DNA of 64,000 nucleotides from the NCBI RefSeq assembly GCF_000495795.1, contig NZ_AWGD01000031.1, positions 62,001 to 126,000 of the forward strand. Direction: 5' to 3'. How positions within the stretch are numbered: the stretch's first letter is position 1; each line of letters starts with the position of its first letter. This stretch comes from Asticcacaulis sp. AC460. GTDB taxonomy: Bacteria > Pseudomonadota > Alphaproteobacteria > Caulobacterales > Caulobacteraceae. Made by a program: the position numbers and the translations under genes. The notes beneath the pieces were generated by a model, which made no database searches, was not told the origin of the DNA, and was given only the letters and a program-made list of their open reading frames with translations. Positions 7,756 to 16,446 of the stretch are shown in pieces.

Positions 7756-10074
7756 CTACTCCACGATCTCCGCCTTGGCGCCGGACTTGTCGGCGCCCTT
7801 TTGCGACGGGGTGATGTCGAAGGCGATCTTGCCATCGGTCAGCTTGACCAGGATATGGCCGCCCTTGACCAGCTTGCCGAACAGGATCTCGTCGGCCAGC
7901 GGCTTCTTGATGTTTTCCTGGATGACGCGGGCCAGAGGACGCGCGCCATACAGTTCGTCGTAGCCGTTTTCGGCCAGCCACTTGCCGGCATCCTCGGTCA
8001 TTTCGATCGAGATGTGACGGTCGGCCAGCTGCATTTCCAGCTGCAGGATGAACTTCTCGACGACCTTCGAGATGACCTCCGGCTTGAGCTGGCGGAAGGT
8101 CACAATGGCGTCCAGGCGGTTGCGGAATTCCGGGGTGAACAGGCGTTTGATGGCCTGTTCGTCCTCGCCCGTCACCTTTTCGCGACCGAAACCGATGCTG
8201 TTCTTCTGATTGTCAGAAGCGCCGGCATTGGTGGTCATGATCAGGACGACGTTGCGGAAGTCCACCTTCTTACCCACGGCATCCGTCAGCTGGCCATGGT
8301 CCATGACCTGCAGCAGGATGTTGTAGATGTCCTGGTGCGCCTTTTCGATTTCGTCGAGCAGCACGATGGCGTGCGGTTGCTGGTCGACGGCGTCAGTCAG
8401 CAGGCCGCCCTGGTCGTGACCGATGTAGCCCGGAGGGGCGCCAATCAGACGCGACACGGTGTGGCGTTCCATATATTCCGACATGTCGAAGCGCAGCAGG
8501 TCGATGCCCATGGTGGCGGACAGTTGCTTGGCGACTTCGGTCTTGCCGACGCCGGTCGGGCCGGAGAACAGGTAGCAGCCGATCGGCTTTTGCGGATCGC
8601 GCAGGCCGGCACGGGCCAGCTTGATGGCGGTCGACAGCTGCTCGATGGCCTCGTCCTGGCCGAAGACAACCCGTTGCAGGTCAGTCTTCATGTCGCGCAG
8701 GGCCTGGGTATCGTCGCGCGACACCGTCTTGGACGGAACGCGGGCGATCTTGGAGATGACGTACTCGATCTCCTTGGGCCCGATGACCTTCTTACGCTTG
8801 TTTTCTGGCAGGACCATCTGCAGGGCGCCGGCCTCGTCGATGACGTCGATGGCCTTGTCCGGCAGCTTCCGGTCGGTGATGTAGCGCGCCGACAGTTCCA
8901 CGGCCGTCTTGATGGCGGCGTCCGTGTACTTCAGATGGTGGAAGGTCTCGTAGTAGGGCTTCAGGCCGCGCAGGATCTTGATGGTGTCGTCCAGGGTCGG
9001 CTCATTGACGTCGATCTTTTGGAAGCGACGGACCAGGGCGCGGTCCTTTTCGAAATGCTGACGGTATTCCTTATAGGTGGTCGAACCCATGCAGCGGAGG
9101 GAACCGGCGGCCAGGGCAGGCTTCAGCAGGTTGGACGCGTCCATCGCGCCGCCGGAGGTGGCGCCGGCGCCGATGACGGTGTGGATTTCATCGATGAACA
9201 GGACGGCGTTCGGGTGGGCTTCCAGTTCCTTGACGACCTGTTTGACGCGTTCTTCGAAGTCGCCGCGGTAACGGGTGCCGGCCAGCAGCGTGCCCATGTC
9301 GAGCGAGTAGATGGTGGCGCCGGCCAGGACTTCGGGGACTTCGCCGTCGACGATCTTCTTGGCCAGGCCTTCGGCGATGGCGGTCTTGCCGACGCCGGGA
9401 TCACCGACCAGCAGCGGGTTGTTCTTGGTGCGGCGGCACAGGATCTGGATGGCGCGCTCAACCTCGGCCGAACGGCCGATCAGCGGGTCGACCTTACCGT
9501 GGCGCGACTTTTCATTGAGGTCGACGCAATAGGCGGTCAGGGCGTCGGTCGAGCCGGACTTGGCCTTTTCGTCGGTTGAGCTGCTGTTGTTGTCTTCGGT
9601 GGCGCCGCGGACGGCGCGCGGTTCCGATGCGCCTGGCTTCTTGGCGATGCCGTGGGCGATGTAGTTGACCGCGTCGTAGCGCGTCATTTCCTGCTCTTGC
9701 AGGAAGAAGGCGGCGTGGGATTCGCGTTCGGAGAAGATGGCGACCAGGACATTGGCGCCGGTGACTTCGTCACGGCCCGAAGACTGGACGTGGATCACGG
9801 CGCGCTGGATGACGCGCTGGAAGCCGGCGGTGGGCTTGGCTTCTTCCGACTGGGGCTCGACGAGCGACTTCAGGTCGGTCTCGATATAGGCGTCCAGCGC
9901 CGTGCGCAGCTTGGGCAGATCTACATTGCACGCCGTCATCACAGCCGCGGCGTCGACATCGTCGATCAGGGCCAGCAGCAGGTGTTCGAGGGTCGCGTAT
10001 TCATGGTGATGCGCGTTGGCGTGCCCGACGGCACGGTGCAGAGTTTCCTCCAGAGCGCTTGAAAAAGACGGCAT
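7756..10074 (-). CDS. clpA: ATP-dependent Clp protease ATP-binding subunit ClpA
   Basis: 772 residues, full length for ClpA. An N-terminal Clp repeat domain (about 1-145) is followed by two AAA+ modules. Walker A motifs are GDPGVGKT at 224-231 and GPTGVGKT at 505-512; Walker B motifs are FIDEI (293-297) and LLDEI (572-576). The IGFG loop at 627-630 docks onto ClpP, which separates ClpA from ClpB. There is no long coiled-coil M-domain. ClpA unfolds proteins and feeds them to ClpP; with ClpS, its 5' neighbour in the same direction, it degrades N-end rule substrates. The clpS-clpA gap is 204 bases, so clpA may also have its own promoter. Confidence 0.97.
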   Translation of the reverse strand: MPSFSSALEETLHRAVGHANAHHHEYATLEHLLLALIDDVDAAAVMTACNVDLPKLRTALDAYIETDLKSLVEPQSEEAKPTAGFQRVIQRAVIHVQSSGRDEVTGANVLVAIFSERESHAAFFLQEQEMTRYDAVNYIAHGIAKKPGASEPRAVRGATEDNNSSSTDEKAKSGSTDALTAYCVDLNEKSRHGKVDPLIGRSAEVERAIQILCRRTKNNPLLVGDPGVGKTAIAEGLAKKIVDGEVPEVLAGATIYSLDMGTLLAGTRYRGDFEERVKQVVKELEAHPNAVLFIDEIHTVIGAGATSGGAMDASNLLKPALAAGSLRCMGSTTYKEYRQHFEKDRALVRRFQKIDVNEPTLDDTIKILRGLKPYYETFHHLKYTDAAIKTAVELSARYITDRKLPDKAIDVIDEAGALQMVLPENKRKKVIGPKEIEYVISKIARVPSKTVSRDDTQALRDMKTDLQRVVFGQDEAIEQLSTAIKLARAGLRDPQKPIGCYLFSGPTGVGKTEVAKQLSATMGIDLLRFDMSEYMERHTVSRLIGAPPGYIGHDQGGLLTDAVDQQPHAIVLLDEIEKAHQDIYNILLQVMDHGQLTDAVGKKVDFRNVVLIMTTNAGASDNQKNSIGFGREKVTGEDEQAIKRLFTPEFRNRLDAIVTFRQLKPEVISKVVEKFILQLEMQLADRHISIEMTEDAGKWLAENGYDELYGARPLARVIQENIKKPLADEILFGKLVKGGHILVKLTDGKIAFDITPSQKGADKSGAKAEIVE

Positions 10075-10161
10075 GACGACCTCCTGAACTTAGAACTCAC
10101 TAATCCGACAAACTCAACCTAAGGCAAAACTGCTAAATTTAGGTTTAGGCTGATTTTAACC

Positions 10162-10223
10162 ATAGATGTGTGAACAGAACCTGAACCTCACGTTTCACTT
10201 CTGTCGATAAACCTCACATCTAT
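10162..10223. promoter_or_regulatory. Inverted repeat in the clpS-clpA gap
   Basis: Arms ATAGATGTG (10162-10170) and CACATCTAT (10215-10223), 9 bases each and perfect, lie 44 bases apart in the otherwise AT-rich region before clpA. The spacing is wide for a single operator; it may be chance or a looped or mRNA structure. No known factor is assigned. Confidence 0.25.
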
Positions 10224-10278
10224 TTGAATTTATTTTGATTTTCGCGTCATTCTGACGAACAACCCGAAAATAACAGCG

Positions 10279-10662
10279 TTAGTCTTTTTCCATCGTACAC
10301 TGCAGCGGATGCTGGTGCCTGCGGGCCATATCCACGACCTGCGCTACCTTTGTTTCCGCAACTTCATACGTATATACGCCGCATACCCCCACTCCGGTTT
10401 GGTGGACATGCAACATGACGCGGGTGGCGTCCTCACGCGATTTGTTGAAGAACCGCTCGAGCACATAGACGACGAACTCCATCGGCGTGTAGTCGTCGTT
10501 CAGGATCAGGACGCGGTACAGGGACGGCTTTTGCGGCTTGGGCTTGGTCTCGACGACGGCAAGCGGCGCGCCCGCCGGGCGAGTGCCCGCGGTGCCTTTG
10601 CTGGCGGCAACTGTGGCTTCGCGCGAAGCCAGACTATTCCTTTGCAACAAAACCGACCTCAT
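10279..10662 (-). CDS. clpS: ATP-dependent Clp protease adaptor ClpS
   Basis: 127 residues. The core from about residue 45 onward reads [20 protein letters not shown], then [20 protein letters not shown] and [19 protein letters not shown], ending [11 protein letters not shown]. This is nearly the standard ClpS core, including the N-degron pocket residues Asn-Asp-Asp, Met and His. The first 45 residues are variable, as is normal; the true start could be one of several codons in this tail, and I keep ATG 10662. ClpS delivers proteins with N-terminal Leu, Phe, Tyr or Trp to ClpA. Encoded just upstream of clpA on the same strand. A palindromic repeat (type F) begins 14 bases before the start. Confidence 0.95.
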   Translation of the reverse strand: MRSVLLQRNSLASREATVAASKGTAGTRPAGAPLAVVETKPKPQKPSLYRVLILNDDYTPMEFVVYVLERFFNKSREDATRVMLHVHQTGVGVCGVYTYEVAETKVAQVVDMARRHQHPLQCTMEKD

Positions 10663-10675
10663 TTGCGTTACATCT

Positions 10676-10792
10676 TAGAGCGCGTTTCGATCCGGAAGAA
10701 TCGGATCGGCGCTCTAAGTTTTGTCTAACGCGCATCTTAATCCGAAAACGGGGACGCCCGTGCTGGTGCGTCACACTTTTCGGGATGCGCTT
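10676..10792. repeat. Type F double-stem palindromic repeat, copy 1
   Basis: The first half is a nested palindrome: AGCGC outside, and GATCCG / CGGATC inside. The second half carries GCGCATC ... GATGCGC outer arms. The first 40 bases match the copy at 40928-41032 with one difference; the second half here has an extra insertion in its loop. It lies upstream of clpS, in the 606-base region between clpS and cydA. Confidence 0.75.
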
Positions 10793-11115
10793 GAAACCTT
10801 ACCGATTCCGGATCCAGCAAGGCCTGTGCCGCGACCTTACCGAGATAGGTTCGGCGCTGCGAAATAACAAGATAGTCCAATCTGAAACGCTGTTAAGAGG
10901 GGAAATGCACAAACCCGAACACGAAACGATCACAGATGATTACTGATGTCGAAATGCTACAGCCATGTGGCCGGGGCGCTACGCCGACTTCGAGGGCGGG
11001 TCCCCGCCTGTGCGTTAATTTCAGCCGGGATGCGCAAGGAAACAATGTGGTGCGTGTCCGATTTTCGTAACGGCGGCGAGTCGGGTCAGTGTTGGGGGGC
11101 GGAAAGCAAGAAAGA
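10793..11115. other. Non-coding stretch between repeats, upstream of cydA
   Basis: I see no convincing gene here: the open frames on both strands have poor composition and no ribosome binding site. I looked for an FNR/FixK-type TTGAT-N4-ATCAA box, expected before many cytochrome bd operons, and did not find one. The stretch probably carries the cydAB promoter. Confidence 0.4.
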
Positions 11116-11166
11116 TACCCCTCCACCCCTTCGGGGTCCCCCTCCCCACTTCGTGGAGAGGAGAAG
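11116..11166. repeat. Type G palindromic repeat before cydA
   Basis: Two adjacent hairpins, ACCCC-TTC-GGGGT and CTCCCCA-CTTCG-TGGAGAG, in the CCCCTCC... style of the other intergenic repeats in this window. About 100 bases before the cydA start. Single copy in the window; grouped by composition with types B, D and E. Confidence 0.5.
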
Positions 11167-11268
11167 TAAGGTGCGTTTCAGCGCGTCATCGGTGTGCGGC
11201 GGTGGGCCGCATTTCTTTTTGGGACATTTTGTGGGATTTTCACGGCGTCCAAGTGGAGGGCACGACTC

Positions 11269-12666
11269 ATGCAATTCACCGCCGAAATCCTGGCGCGCAT
11301 CCAGTTCGCCTTTACCGTCTCCTTCCACTTCCTGTTCCCCGCCCTGTCGATCGGGCTGGCGTCGTACCTGGCCGTGCTGAACACCGTCTGGGTTTGGAAG
11401 AAGGACGAAGCTTACCTGCGCCTGTTCAACTATTGGAAGACCGTGTTCGCCGTGACCTTCGGCATGGGGGTCGTCTCCGGAATCGTCATGAGCTACCAGT
11501 TCGGCACCAACTGGGCCCGGTTTTCCGACCGCGCCGGCGCCGTCATCGGACCATTGATGGGCTATGAAGTGCTGACGGCCTTCTTTCTGGAGGCCGGGTT
11601 TTTAGGCATCATGCTGTTCGGGCGCAAACGCGTCGGTGAGAAATTGCATCTGTTCGCGACGATCATGGTCGCCATCGGCACGTTGATTTCCGCCTTCTGG
11701 ATCCTGGCCGCCAACAGCTGGATGCAGACGCCCCAGGGGCACGCCCTCACGCCGGAAGGGCTGTTCGTGCCGGTGAGCTGGGTCGAGATCATCTTCAATC
11801 CGTCATTTCCGTATAGATTGGTCCATACGGTTCTGGCGGCGTTTCTGACCACGGCGTTTGCCGTCGGCGGGGTCGGGGCATGGCATCTGCTGCGCGACCG
11901 CGATAGCCGCACCGCCCAGATCATGTTCTCCATGGCCATGTGGATGGCGGCTTTGGTCACGCCGGTGCAGATCTTCGTCGGCGATATGCACGGGCTGAAC
12001 ACGCTCGAGCATCAGCCGGCCAAGATCGCCGCCATGGAAGGCCATTATGAGACGCATAAGGGTGCGCCGCTGATCCTGTTCGGGGTGCCCGACGATGCGG
12101 CGGAGAAGACGCGGTACGCGGTTGAGGTGCCCAAGCTGGGGTCGCTGATCCTGGCCCACGATCCCGATGCCGAAATCAAGGGGTTGAAAGCCTGGCCCAA
12201 GGCAGACCGGCCCAAGTCGGCCATCGTCTTCTGGGCGTTCCGCATCATGGTCGGGCTGGGGCTGCTGATGCTGTGCGTCGGCATGTGGTCGCTGTGGGCG
12301 CGGTGGCGCAAGACCTTGTTTACTGACCGCTGGCTGCAGCGCGCGGCCGTGGCGGTGGCGCCGTCCGGGTTTATCGCCGTTCTGGCCGGTTGGGTGACGA
12401 CCGAGAACGGCCGCCAGCCGTGGACGGTCTATGGCCTGATGCGGACCTCGGACAGCCTGTCGAACATCGATGCGCCGGCCGTCGGGGCTTCGCTGGTCGC
12501 CTTTATCGTCGTCTATTTCGCCGTGTTCGGCGCCGGCATCTTCTATATCTTCCGCCTGATCGGCGCGTCCCCGGACCTGAAGTCGCACCAGGAACTGGAC
12601 AAGGGTCCGATCCGCGCCGCCGGAGTCACCCCGGCGCCAGCCCAGGAGCCTCGCGATGGCGTTTGA
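11269..12666 (+). CDS. cydA: Cytochrome bd-type ubiquinol oxidase subunit I (CioA-like)
   Basis: 465 residues from ATG 11269, preceded by GGAGGG; the in-frame ATG at 11194 lacks a ribosome binding site and adds 25 atypical residues. The haem ligand His20 sits in SFHFLFP; FGTNWARF, GYEVLTAFFLEAGFLG and the AGWVTTENGRQPW signature are all present. The Q-loop after GLNTLEHQPAKIAAMEGHYE is short, as in cyanide-insensitive oxidases (CIO) rather than Escherichia coli CydA. With CydB it oxidises ubiquinol and reduces O2 to water in the inner membrane without pumping protons, usually at low oxygen or under stress. The cydB start overlaps its end by 11 bases. Confidence 0.95.
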   Translation: MQFTAEILARIQFAFTVSFHFLFPALSIGLASYLAVLNTVWVWKKDEAYLRLFNYWKTVFAVTFGMGVVSGIVMSYQFGTNWARFSDRAGAVIGPLMGYEVLTAFFLEAGFLGIMLFGRKRVGEKLHLFATIMVAIGTLISAFWILAANSWMQTPQGHALTPEGLFVPVSWVEIIFNPSFPYRLVHTVLAAFLTTAFAVGGVGAWHLLRDRDSRTAQIMFSMAMWMAALVTPVQIFVGDMHGLNTLEHQPAKIAAMEGHYETHKGAPLILFGVPDDAAEKTRYAVEVPKLGSLILAHDPDAEIKGLKAWPKADRPKSAIVFWAFRIMVGLGLLMLCVGMWSLWARWRKTLFTDRWLQRAAVAVAPSGFIAVLAGWVTTENGRQPWTVYGLMRTSDSLSNIDAPAVGASLVAFIVVYFAVFGAGIFYIFRLIGASPDLKSHQELDKGPIRAAGVTPAPAQEPRDGV

Positions 12667-13660
12667 TCTTCCCACCATCTGGGCGGCGCTGATCGCCTTC
12701 GCCGTACTGGCCTACGTTATTCTGGACGGGTTCGACCTGGGGGTCGGCATCCTGTTTTCCGTGTTCCGGGATGAGCACGACCGCGACGTTATGACCAATT
12801 CGGTGGCGCCGGTGTGGGACGGCAACGAAACCTGGCTGGTTTTGGGTGGCGGCGGTTTGCTGGCGGTTTTCCCCCTCGCCTACGCAACGGTTTTGCCGGC
12901 GCTGTATGTGCCGCTGATCGTGATGCTGCTGGGGCTGGTGTTCCGGGGCGTGGCGTTCGAGTTCCGCTGGCGGACGTTGCGCTGGAAGCCGGTGTGGGAT
13001 GTCGGATTTATGGTTGGGTCGACCGTGGCGGCGTTTACGCAGGGCATTGCCCTGGGGGCTTTGGTGCAGGGCATCCGGATCGTGGATCGCGAATATGCCG
13101 GCGGATGGTGGGATTGGCTGACGCCGTTTTCGCTGACCTGTGGTGTGGCGGTCGTGGTGGGCTATGCGCTGCTGGGGGCGACCTGGCTGAACCTGAAGAC
13201 CCTGGGGCCGGTCCAGGATAAGGCGCGCAAGTGGGCCTTGTTGTTGGCGGTGGCGACACTGGGGCTGATCGGCGTGGTCAGCCTGTGGACGCCGTTTATC
13301 AACCGGCTCTATTTCGAGCGCTGGTTCGGGTGGCCGACGGCCTTCTTCTCGGCGTTTGTGCCGTTGTTATTGGCGGTATGTGCGTTCGTGTTGTGGCACG
13401 GGTTGAAGACGGACAAGCATCTGTCGCCGTTTTTGGCCGCTTTGGGGCTGTTCGTGCTGAGCTATGTCGGGATCGGGATCAGCTTCTATCCCTATATCGT
13501 GCCAGGCGCCCTCACCTTCCATGACGCCGCCGGACCGGACAAGTCGCTAGGCTTCCTGCTGGTCGGGGCGGCGGTGCTGGTGCCGACGATCCTGGCCTAT
13601 ACGGGATATGCCTACTGGGTGTTCCGCGGCAAGATCGATCCGAAGGAGGGCTATCATTGA
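12656..13660 (+). CDS. cydB: Cytochrome bd-type ubiquinol oxidase subunit II
   Basis: 334 residues, about eight membrane spans. N-terminal AYVILDGFDLGVGIL and VAPVWDGNETWLVLGGGGL are the conserved CydB segments, followed by FRGVAFEFR. The length fits the CIO-type subunit. It partners CydA in the membrane. Its ATG overlaps the cydA end by 11 bases and its TGA overlaps the following DUF2474 frame by 4 bases, so three genes are translated as a tightly coupled operon. Confidence 0.96.
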   Translation: MAFDLPTIWAALIAFAVLAYVILDGFDLGVGILFSVFRDEHDRDVMTNSVAPVWDGNETWLVLGGGGLLAVFPLAYATVLPALYVPLIVMLLGLVFRGVAFEFRWRTLRWKPVWDVGFMVGSTVAAFTQGIALGALVQGIRIVDREYAGGWWDWLTPFSLTCGVAVVVGYALLGATWLNLKTLGPVQDKARKWALLLAVATLGLIGVVSLWTPFINRLYFERWFGWPTAFFSAFVPLLLAVCAFVLWHGLKTDKHLSPFLAALGLFVLSYVGIGISFYPYIVPGALTFHDAAGPDKSLGFLLVGAAVLVPTILAYTGYAYWVFRGKIDPKEGYH

Positions 13661-13770
13661 AGCCGTCTAAGGCCCTCACGCAATGGCTGTGGTTCGTCGG
13701 GTTGTGGCTGGGCGGCGTGGCTGCGGTTGCGGTGGTGGGATTGGCAATCAAGCTGGTGCTGCGCGCTTAG
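13657..13770 (+). CDS. DUF2474 family small subunit-like protein of the cytochrome bd operon
   Basis: A 37-residue protein starting at TTG 13657, whose last base is shared with the cydB stop in the overlap TTGA. GAAGGAGG at 13642-13649 gives a well-spaced ribosome binding site. Sequence: a short basic N-terminus, one membrane span (LWFVGLWLGGVAAVAVVGLA) and a basic end (IKLVLRA). This is the pattern of DUF2474 proteins found after cioAB genes. By analogy with CydX and CydY/CydH it probably stabilises the oxidase, but that is inference. Easily missed by gene callers because of its size and TTG start. Confidence 0.75.
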   Translation: MKPSKALTQWLWFVGLWLGGVAAVAVVGLAIKLVLRA

Positions 13771-13869
13771 CTTCACCGATCAGGGTCAGGGTACAGCAGA
13801 CTTAGCGGCATTCGGTAAAAACAGTGTCAAGCTGTACAGAATTGGTTTGTTGAAGGCCGAAACGGTTGC

Positions 13870-13938
13870 GGGCCCAATCCCCCACCGTCTCATTTGCTAA
13901 CCGCAAATGATCCACCTCCCCGTATAACGGGGAGGGAT
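13870..13938 (+). repeat. Type A bipartite hairpin repeat, copy 1
   Basis: Contains CATTTGC-TAACC-GCAAATG followed by CTCCCCGT-AT-AACGGGGAGG, with the fixed words CCCACCGTCT and ATCCACC between and around. Four more copies lie at 26092, 38710 (reverse), 39193 and 43113. It sits in the gap between the cyd operon and the phasin gene, which face each other. Confidence 0.85.
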
Positions 13939-13980
13939 AAGTTATTTATATAGCTGGCTTTTTTCTGGTAGGATGAATAA

Positions 13981-14012
13981 GAAAAAACCCCGGACCTTGC
14001 GGCCCGGGGTTT
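13981..14012 (-). terminator. Rho-independent terminator of the phasin gene
   Basis: AAACCCCGG (13985-13993) pairs with CCGGGGTTT (14004-14012) around a short loop; on the minus strand the stem is followed by a run of six Ts. It begins 29 bases after the phasin stop. Confidence 0.8.
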
Positions 14013-14041
14013 CATATCTCTCGAAAGAGGTCAGTCGCTTC

Positions 14042-14479
14042 TTAGCGGTACGACTGGAACTTTTCGACGGCGGCGGTCATGCGCGCGTTGATCGGCTTGA
14101 AGGTGTCCTTGAACGAGGCCGACAGGGTCTCGGTCAGTTGGTTCACTTCCGACACATAGGCTTCCATCGAGGTCTTCGCGTAGGCCGACTGCAGCTCGAT
14201 GACTTCCTGGATGCTCTTGGCGCCCGACAGGGTCTTGGCGGCCGTGACAGCGTCTTCCCAGTTCTTCTTGGAGAAGGCCAGGGCCTGAGCGCCGACGGTT
14301 TCCGCGCCCTTGGTGGCGGCGGTCAGCGATTCGACGACGGCTTCGACGTTACCCTTCGACAGGGTGTTGACTTCGTTCAGGGCGCCCAGGGTCTTTTCGA
14401 CCGAGTCCTTGAAAGCTTGGTTGCCGGCCAGGGCGAACTTGTCGACAGTGGCCTTGATGGTTTCAGCACCGGTGTCCAT
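14042..14479 (-). CDS. Phasin family protein
   Basis: 145 residues, wholly helical and amphipathic, with no cysteine, and rich in Ala, Thr, Lys and Glu. The segments NEVNTLSKGNVEAVVESL and SIQEVIELQSAYAKTSMEAY match the Phasin_2 family. Phasins coat polyhydroxyalkanoate granules; in alphaproteobacteria without granules similar proteins bind other hydrophobic surfaces. Single gene with its own terminator. A long (417-base) upstream region contains a TTGTGC-GCACAA palindrome that resembles PhaR-type targets. No PHA synthase or PhaR gene lies in the window. Family call is strong; granule association is inferred. Confidence 0.88.
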   Translation of the reverse strand: MDTGAETIKATVDKFALAGNQAFKDSVEKTLGALNEVNTLSKGNVEAVVESLTAATKGAETVGAQALAFSKKNWEDAVTAAKTLSGAKSIQEVIELQSAYAKTSMEAYVSEVNQLTETLSASFKDTFKPINARMTAAVEKFQSYR

Positions 14480-14609
14480 GATGATACTCCGCTTCTAAAA
14501 GGGTTGTCGCACGGCCGCCAGATGGCAGCGTGCGGGGGGACTGTACTGCCGGACTTCTGCCCGGCTTGAGATCGTGTATAACGCAACCGCACAACCAAGT
14601 CAATATTTA

Positions 14610-14624
14610 TTGTGCACCGCACAA
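14610..14624. promoter_or_regulatory. TTGTGC-N3-GCACAA palindrome upstream of the phasin gene
   Basis: Perfect 6-base arms TTGTGC and GCACAA around ACC, about 130 bases before the phasin ATG, with a further CCGCACAACC half-site at 14587-14596. PhaR repressors of alphaproteobacteria recognise TGC/GCA palindromes near phasin genes. The match is by type of sequence and location only. Confidence 0.4.
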
Positions 14625-14760
14625 AACGTTAACAGAAACGTGAAGCGACAATTCGCCTGTGGTGGGAGAATTTTGGCGTATCAGAGGGGGCCGTGGTTGT
14701 CTTGTGTGGCCACGCGCTACCATCACGAGGTTCCATGGGAGCGGTCACAATCCGGTGTGT

Positions 14761-14775
14761 TTAACCGGTGATTAA
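14761..14775. promoter_or_regulatory. CtrA-type box TTAA-N7-TTAA upstream of the D,D-carboxypeptidase gene
   Basis: TTAA (14761-14764), seven bases CCGGTGA, TTAA (14772-14775): an exact match to the spacing of the full CtrA site of Caulobacter-type bacteria. It lies about 120 bases before the carboxypeptidase ATG at 14897. CtrA binding there would tie cell-wall remodelling to the cell cycle; that is inferred. Confidence 0.5.
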
Positions 14776-14896
14776 GAAAACGAAGAGACAAAATTGAACT
14801 TCGTGCGTAATATTGCCCTTGCGTCCCCATAATGAGACCACATTGCTTCCTTATTATGGCGCCAGTGCGTTTTTGTAACAGAGTTGAGGACATTGG

Positions 14897-16384
14897 ATGC
14901 GTAAGATCGAGCGGGCCACATCGGTTGCTTTGCAAGATACAACGGGGGGAAAGGCGGGTCTCTTGAAAGGCCTGTTGCTGGTCCTCATCTCCGCATTGAT
15001 ACTGGTTGCGCCGCTGAAGGCGCGCGCCCAGGATCTCAGCGGCGACGCCCGTTACTCCGCCATCGTGGTCGATGCCGTCACCGGCGAGGTCTTCTACTCG
15101 GCCAAGGCGGATTCGGCGCGCTATCCGGCCTCGCTGACCAAGATCATGACGCTGTATATGGCGTTCGACGCCCTGGCCATGGGCACGCTGAAGCCCGATG
15201 ATTCCATCATTATGAGCCGCAACGCCTCTGCCCAGGCGCCGGTGAAGGTCTACCTGAAGCCCGGCGAAACCATCGATGTCGATTCGGCCATGCGCCTGGT
15301 GGCGCTGTATTCGGCCAACGACCTGGCCGTCGCCCTGGCCGAAAAGATCGGCGGCACCGAAGAGCGTTTCGCCGCGCTGATGACCATCAAGGCCCAGGAA
15401 CTGGGCATGGGCCAGACGCGCTTCGTCAATGCTTCAGGCCTGCCCGATCCGCGCCAGCTGTCGTCGGCGCGCGACATGGCTATCCTGGCCCGCGCCGTCA
15501 TGCGCGACTATCCGCAGTATTACGACTATTTCAGCCTGCCCAGCTACACCTTCCGCGGCAGGACCTATGTCAACCACAACCCGCTGCGCGACATGCCGGG
15601 CGTGGACGGCATGAAGACCGGCTTCACCAATGCCGCCGGCTATAATCTGGTGGCGTCCCAGGTCAAGGACGGCCATCGCCTGATTGCCGTCATGCTGGGC
15701 GGCAACAACAAGTCGCAGCGCCGCGAGCACGTCTCCTTCCTGATGAACACCGGCTTCGATATCTTCGACCGACGCGCCAACGGTGAAGTCATCACCGTCG
15801 CCCAGACCGAATTCACCAAGGCCTTTGCCGCCCGCAACGCTATTCCGGACGAGCCCCGGCCCTATACGATTTTGGCGAACAATGAGTCGCTCAGCGATGC
15901 CGGCCTGCGTGATGCTCTGGAAGCCAGCGAAGAGGCCAATGCCGTCGACGAAGACGTCCAGACCGTCAGCGCCACCGTCAAGGCACCCGACGTGGTTCGC
16001 ACCCTGACGACCAAGCCGGCGGCCAAGCCCGAGGCGAAAGTCGCTGCCAAGCCGGAGCCCAAGGTGGAACCCAAGGCTTCCGGCAAGCGCACCACCAAGC
16101 AGGTCGCCGCCGCTACGCCGGCCAAGAAGAAAAAAGACCCGAACGCCGTGTGGGCGATCCAGGTCGGCGCCTTCAAGAACAAGACCCTGGCCAGTGACTG
16201 GGTATCTAACATCAAGAAGAAGTTCAGCTCGGCCCTGGCCGACGCCACCTCGGAAATCAGCAAGTCGGATGCCGGCTGGTATCGCACGCGGTTCGCCTCG
16301 ATGACCAAGGAGCAGGCCCAGAAGGCGTGTTCGCAGATCTCGGCCAAGCGGCTGGACTGCATGGTGGTCAAGGGCAATTCGTAA
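14897..16384 (+). CDS. D-alanyl-D-alanine carboxypeptidase with C-terminal SPOR domain
   Basis: 495 residues. A 20-residue hydrophobic segment at about 25-45 ending ARAQD acts as signal peptide. The peptidase S11 domain has all three penicillin-binding motifs: SLTK (79-82, catalytic Ser79), SAN (139-141) and KTG (240-242). An Ala/Lys/Pro-rich linker (about 330-410) leads to a SPOR domain (WAIQVGAFKN to the end), which binds denuded glycan at division sites. The enzyme trims the terminal D-Ala of peptidoglycan stem peptides in the periplasm. S11-plus-SPOR fusions are common in alphaproteobacteria. There is a CtrA-type box upstream and a strong terminator directly after the stop; single-gene unit. 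Confidence 0.93.
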   Translation: MRKIERATSVALQDTTGGKAGLLKGLLLVLISALILVAPLKARAQDLSGDARYSAIVVDAVTGEVFYSAKADSARYPASLTKIMTLYMAFDALAMGTLKPDDSIIMSRNASAQAPVKVYLKPGETIDVDSAMRLVALYSANDLAVALAEKIGGTEERFAALMTIKAQELGMGQTRFVNASGLPDPRQLSSARDMAILARAVMRDYPQYYDYFSLPSYTFRGRTYVNHNPLRDMPGVDGMKTGFTNAAGYNLVASQVKDGHRLIAVMLGGNNKSQRREHVSFLMNTGFDIFDRRANGEVITVAQTEFTKAFAARNAIPDEPRPYTILANNESLSDAGLRDALEASEEANAVDEDVQTVSATVKAPDVVRTLTTKPAAKPEAKVAAKPEPKVEPKASGKRTTKQVAAATPAKKKKDPNAVWAIQVGAFKNKTLASDWVSNIKKKFSSALADATSEISKSDAGWYRTRFASMTKEQAQKACSQISAKRLDCMVVKGNS

Positions 16385-16404
16385 GGTTGCTTCGATCGAA
16401 TGTG

Positions 16405-16436
16405 AAAAACCCCGGCTCCGACGAGCCGGGGTTTTT
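16405..16436 (+). terminator. Rho-independent terminator of the carboxypeptidase gene
   Basis: Perfect 14-base stem, core CCCCGGCTC / GAGCCGGGG with A- and T-runs at the base, 4-base loop CGAC, 20 bases after the stop codon. Confidence 0.88.
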
Positions 16437-16446
16437 GTTTGCGTCC

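Noticed and set aside
7735-9579. A 614-codon open frame on the plus strand, opposite clpA
   Set aside because: It is the antisense shadow of clpA: the ClpA reading is complete and highly conserved, and the shadow protein has no recognisable domain. Similar long antisense frames opposite the GH2 gene, purB and the chemoreceptor were dropped for the same reason.
10793-11268. FNR/FixK box upstream of cydA
   Set aside because: Searched for TTGAT-N4-ATCAA-type sequence and found none, so oxygen control by FNR-type proteins is not supported here.
10946-11380. Open frame overlapping the cydA start
   Set aside because: Overlaps repeat G and the cydA coding start, low-complexity Ser/Pro content, no ribosome binding site.
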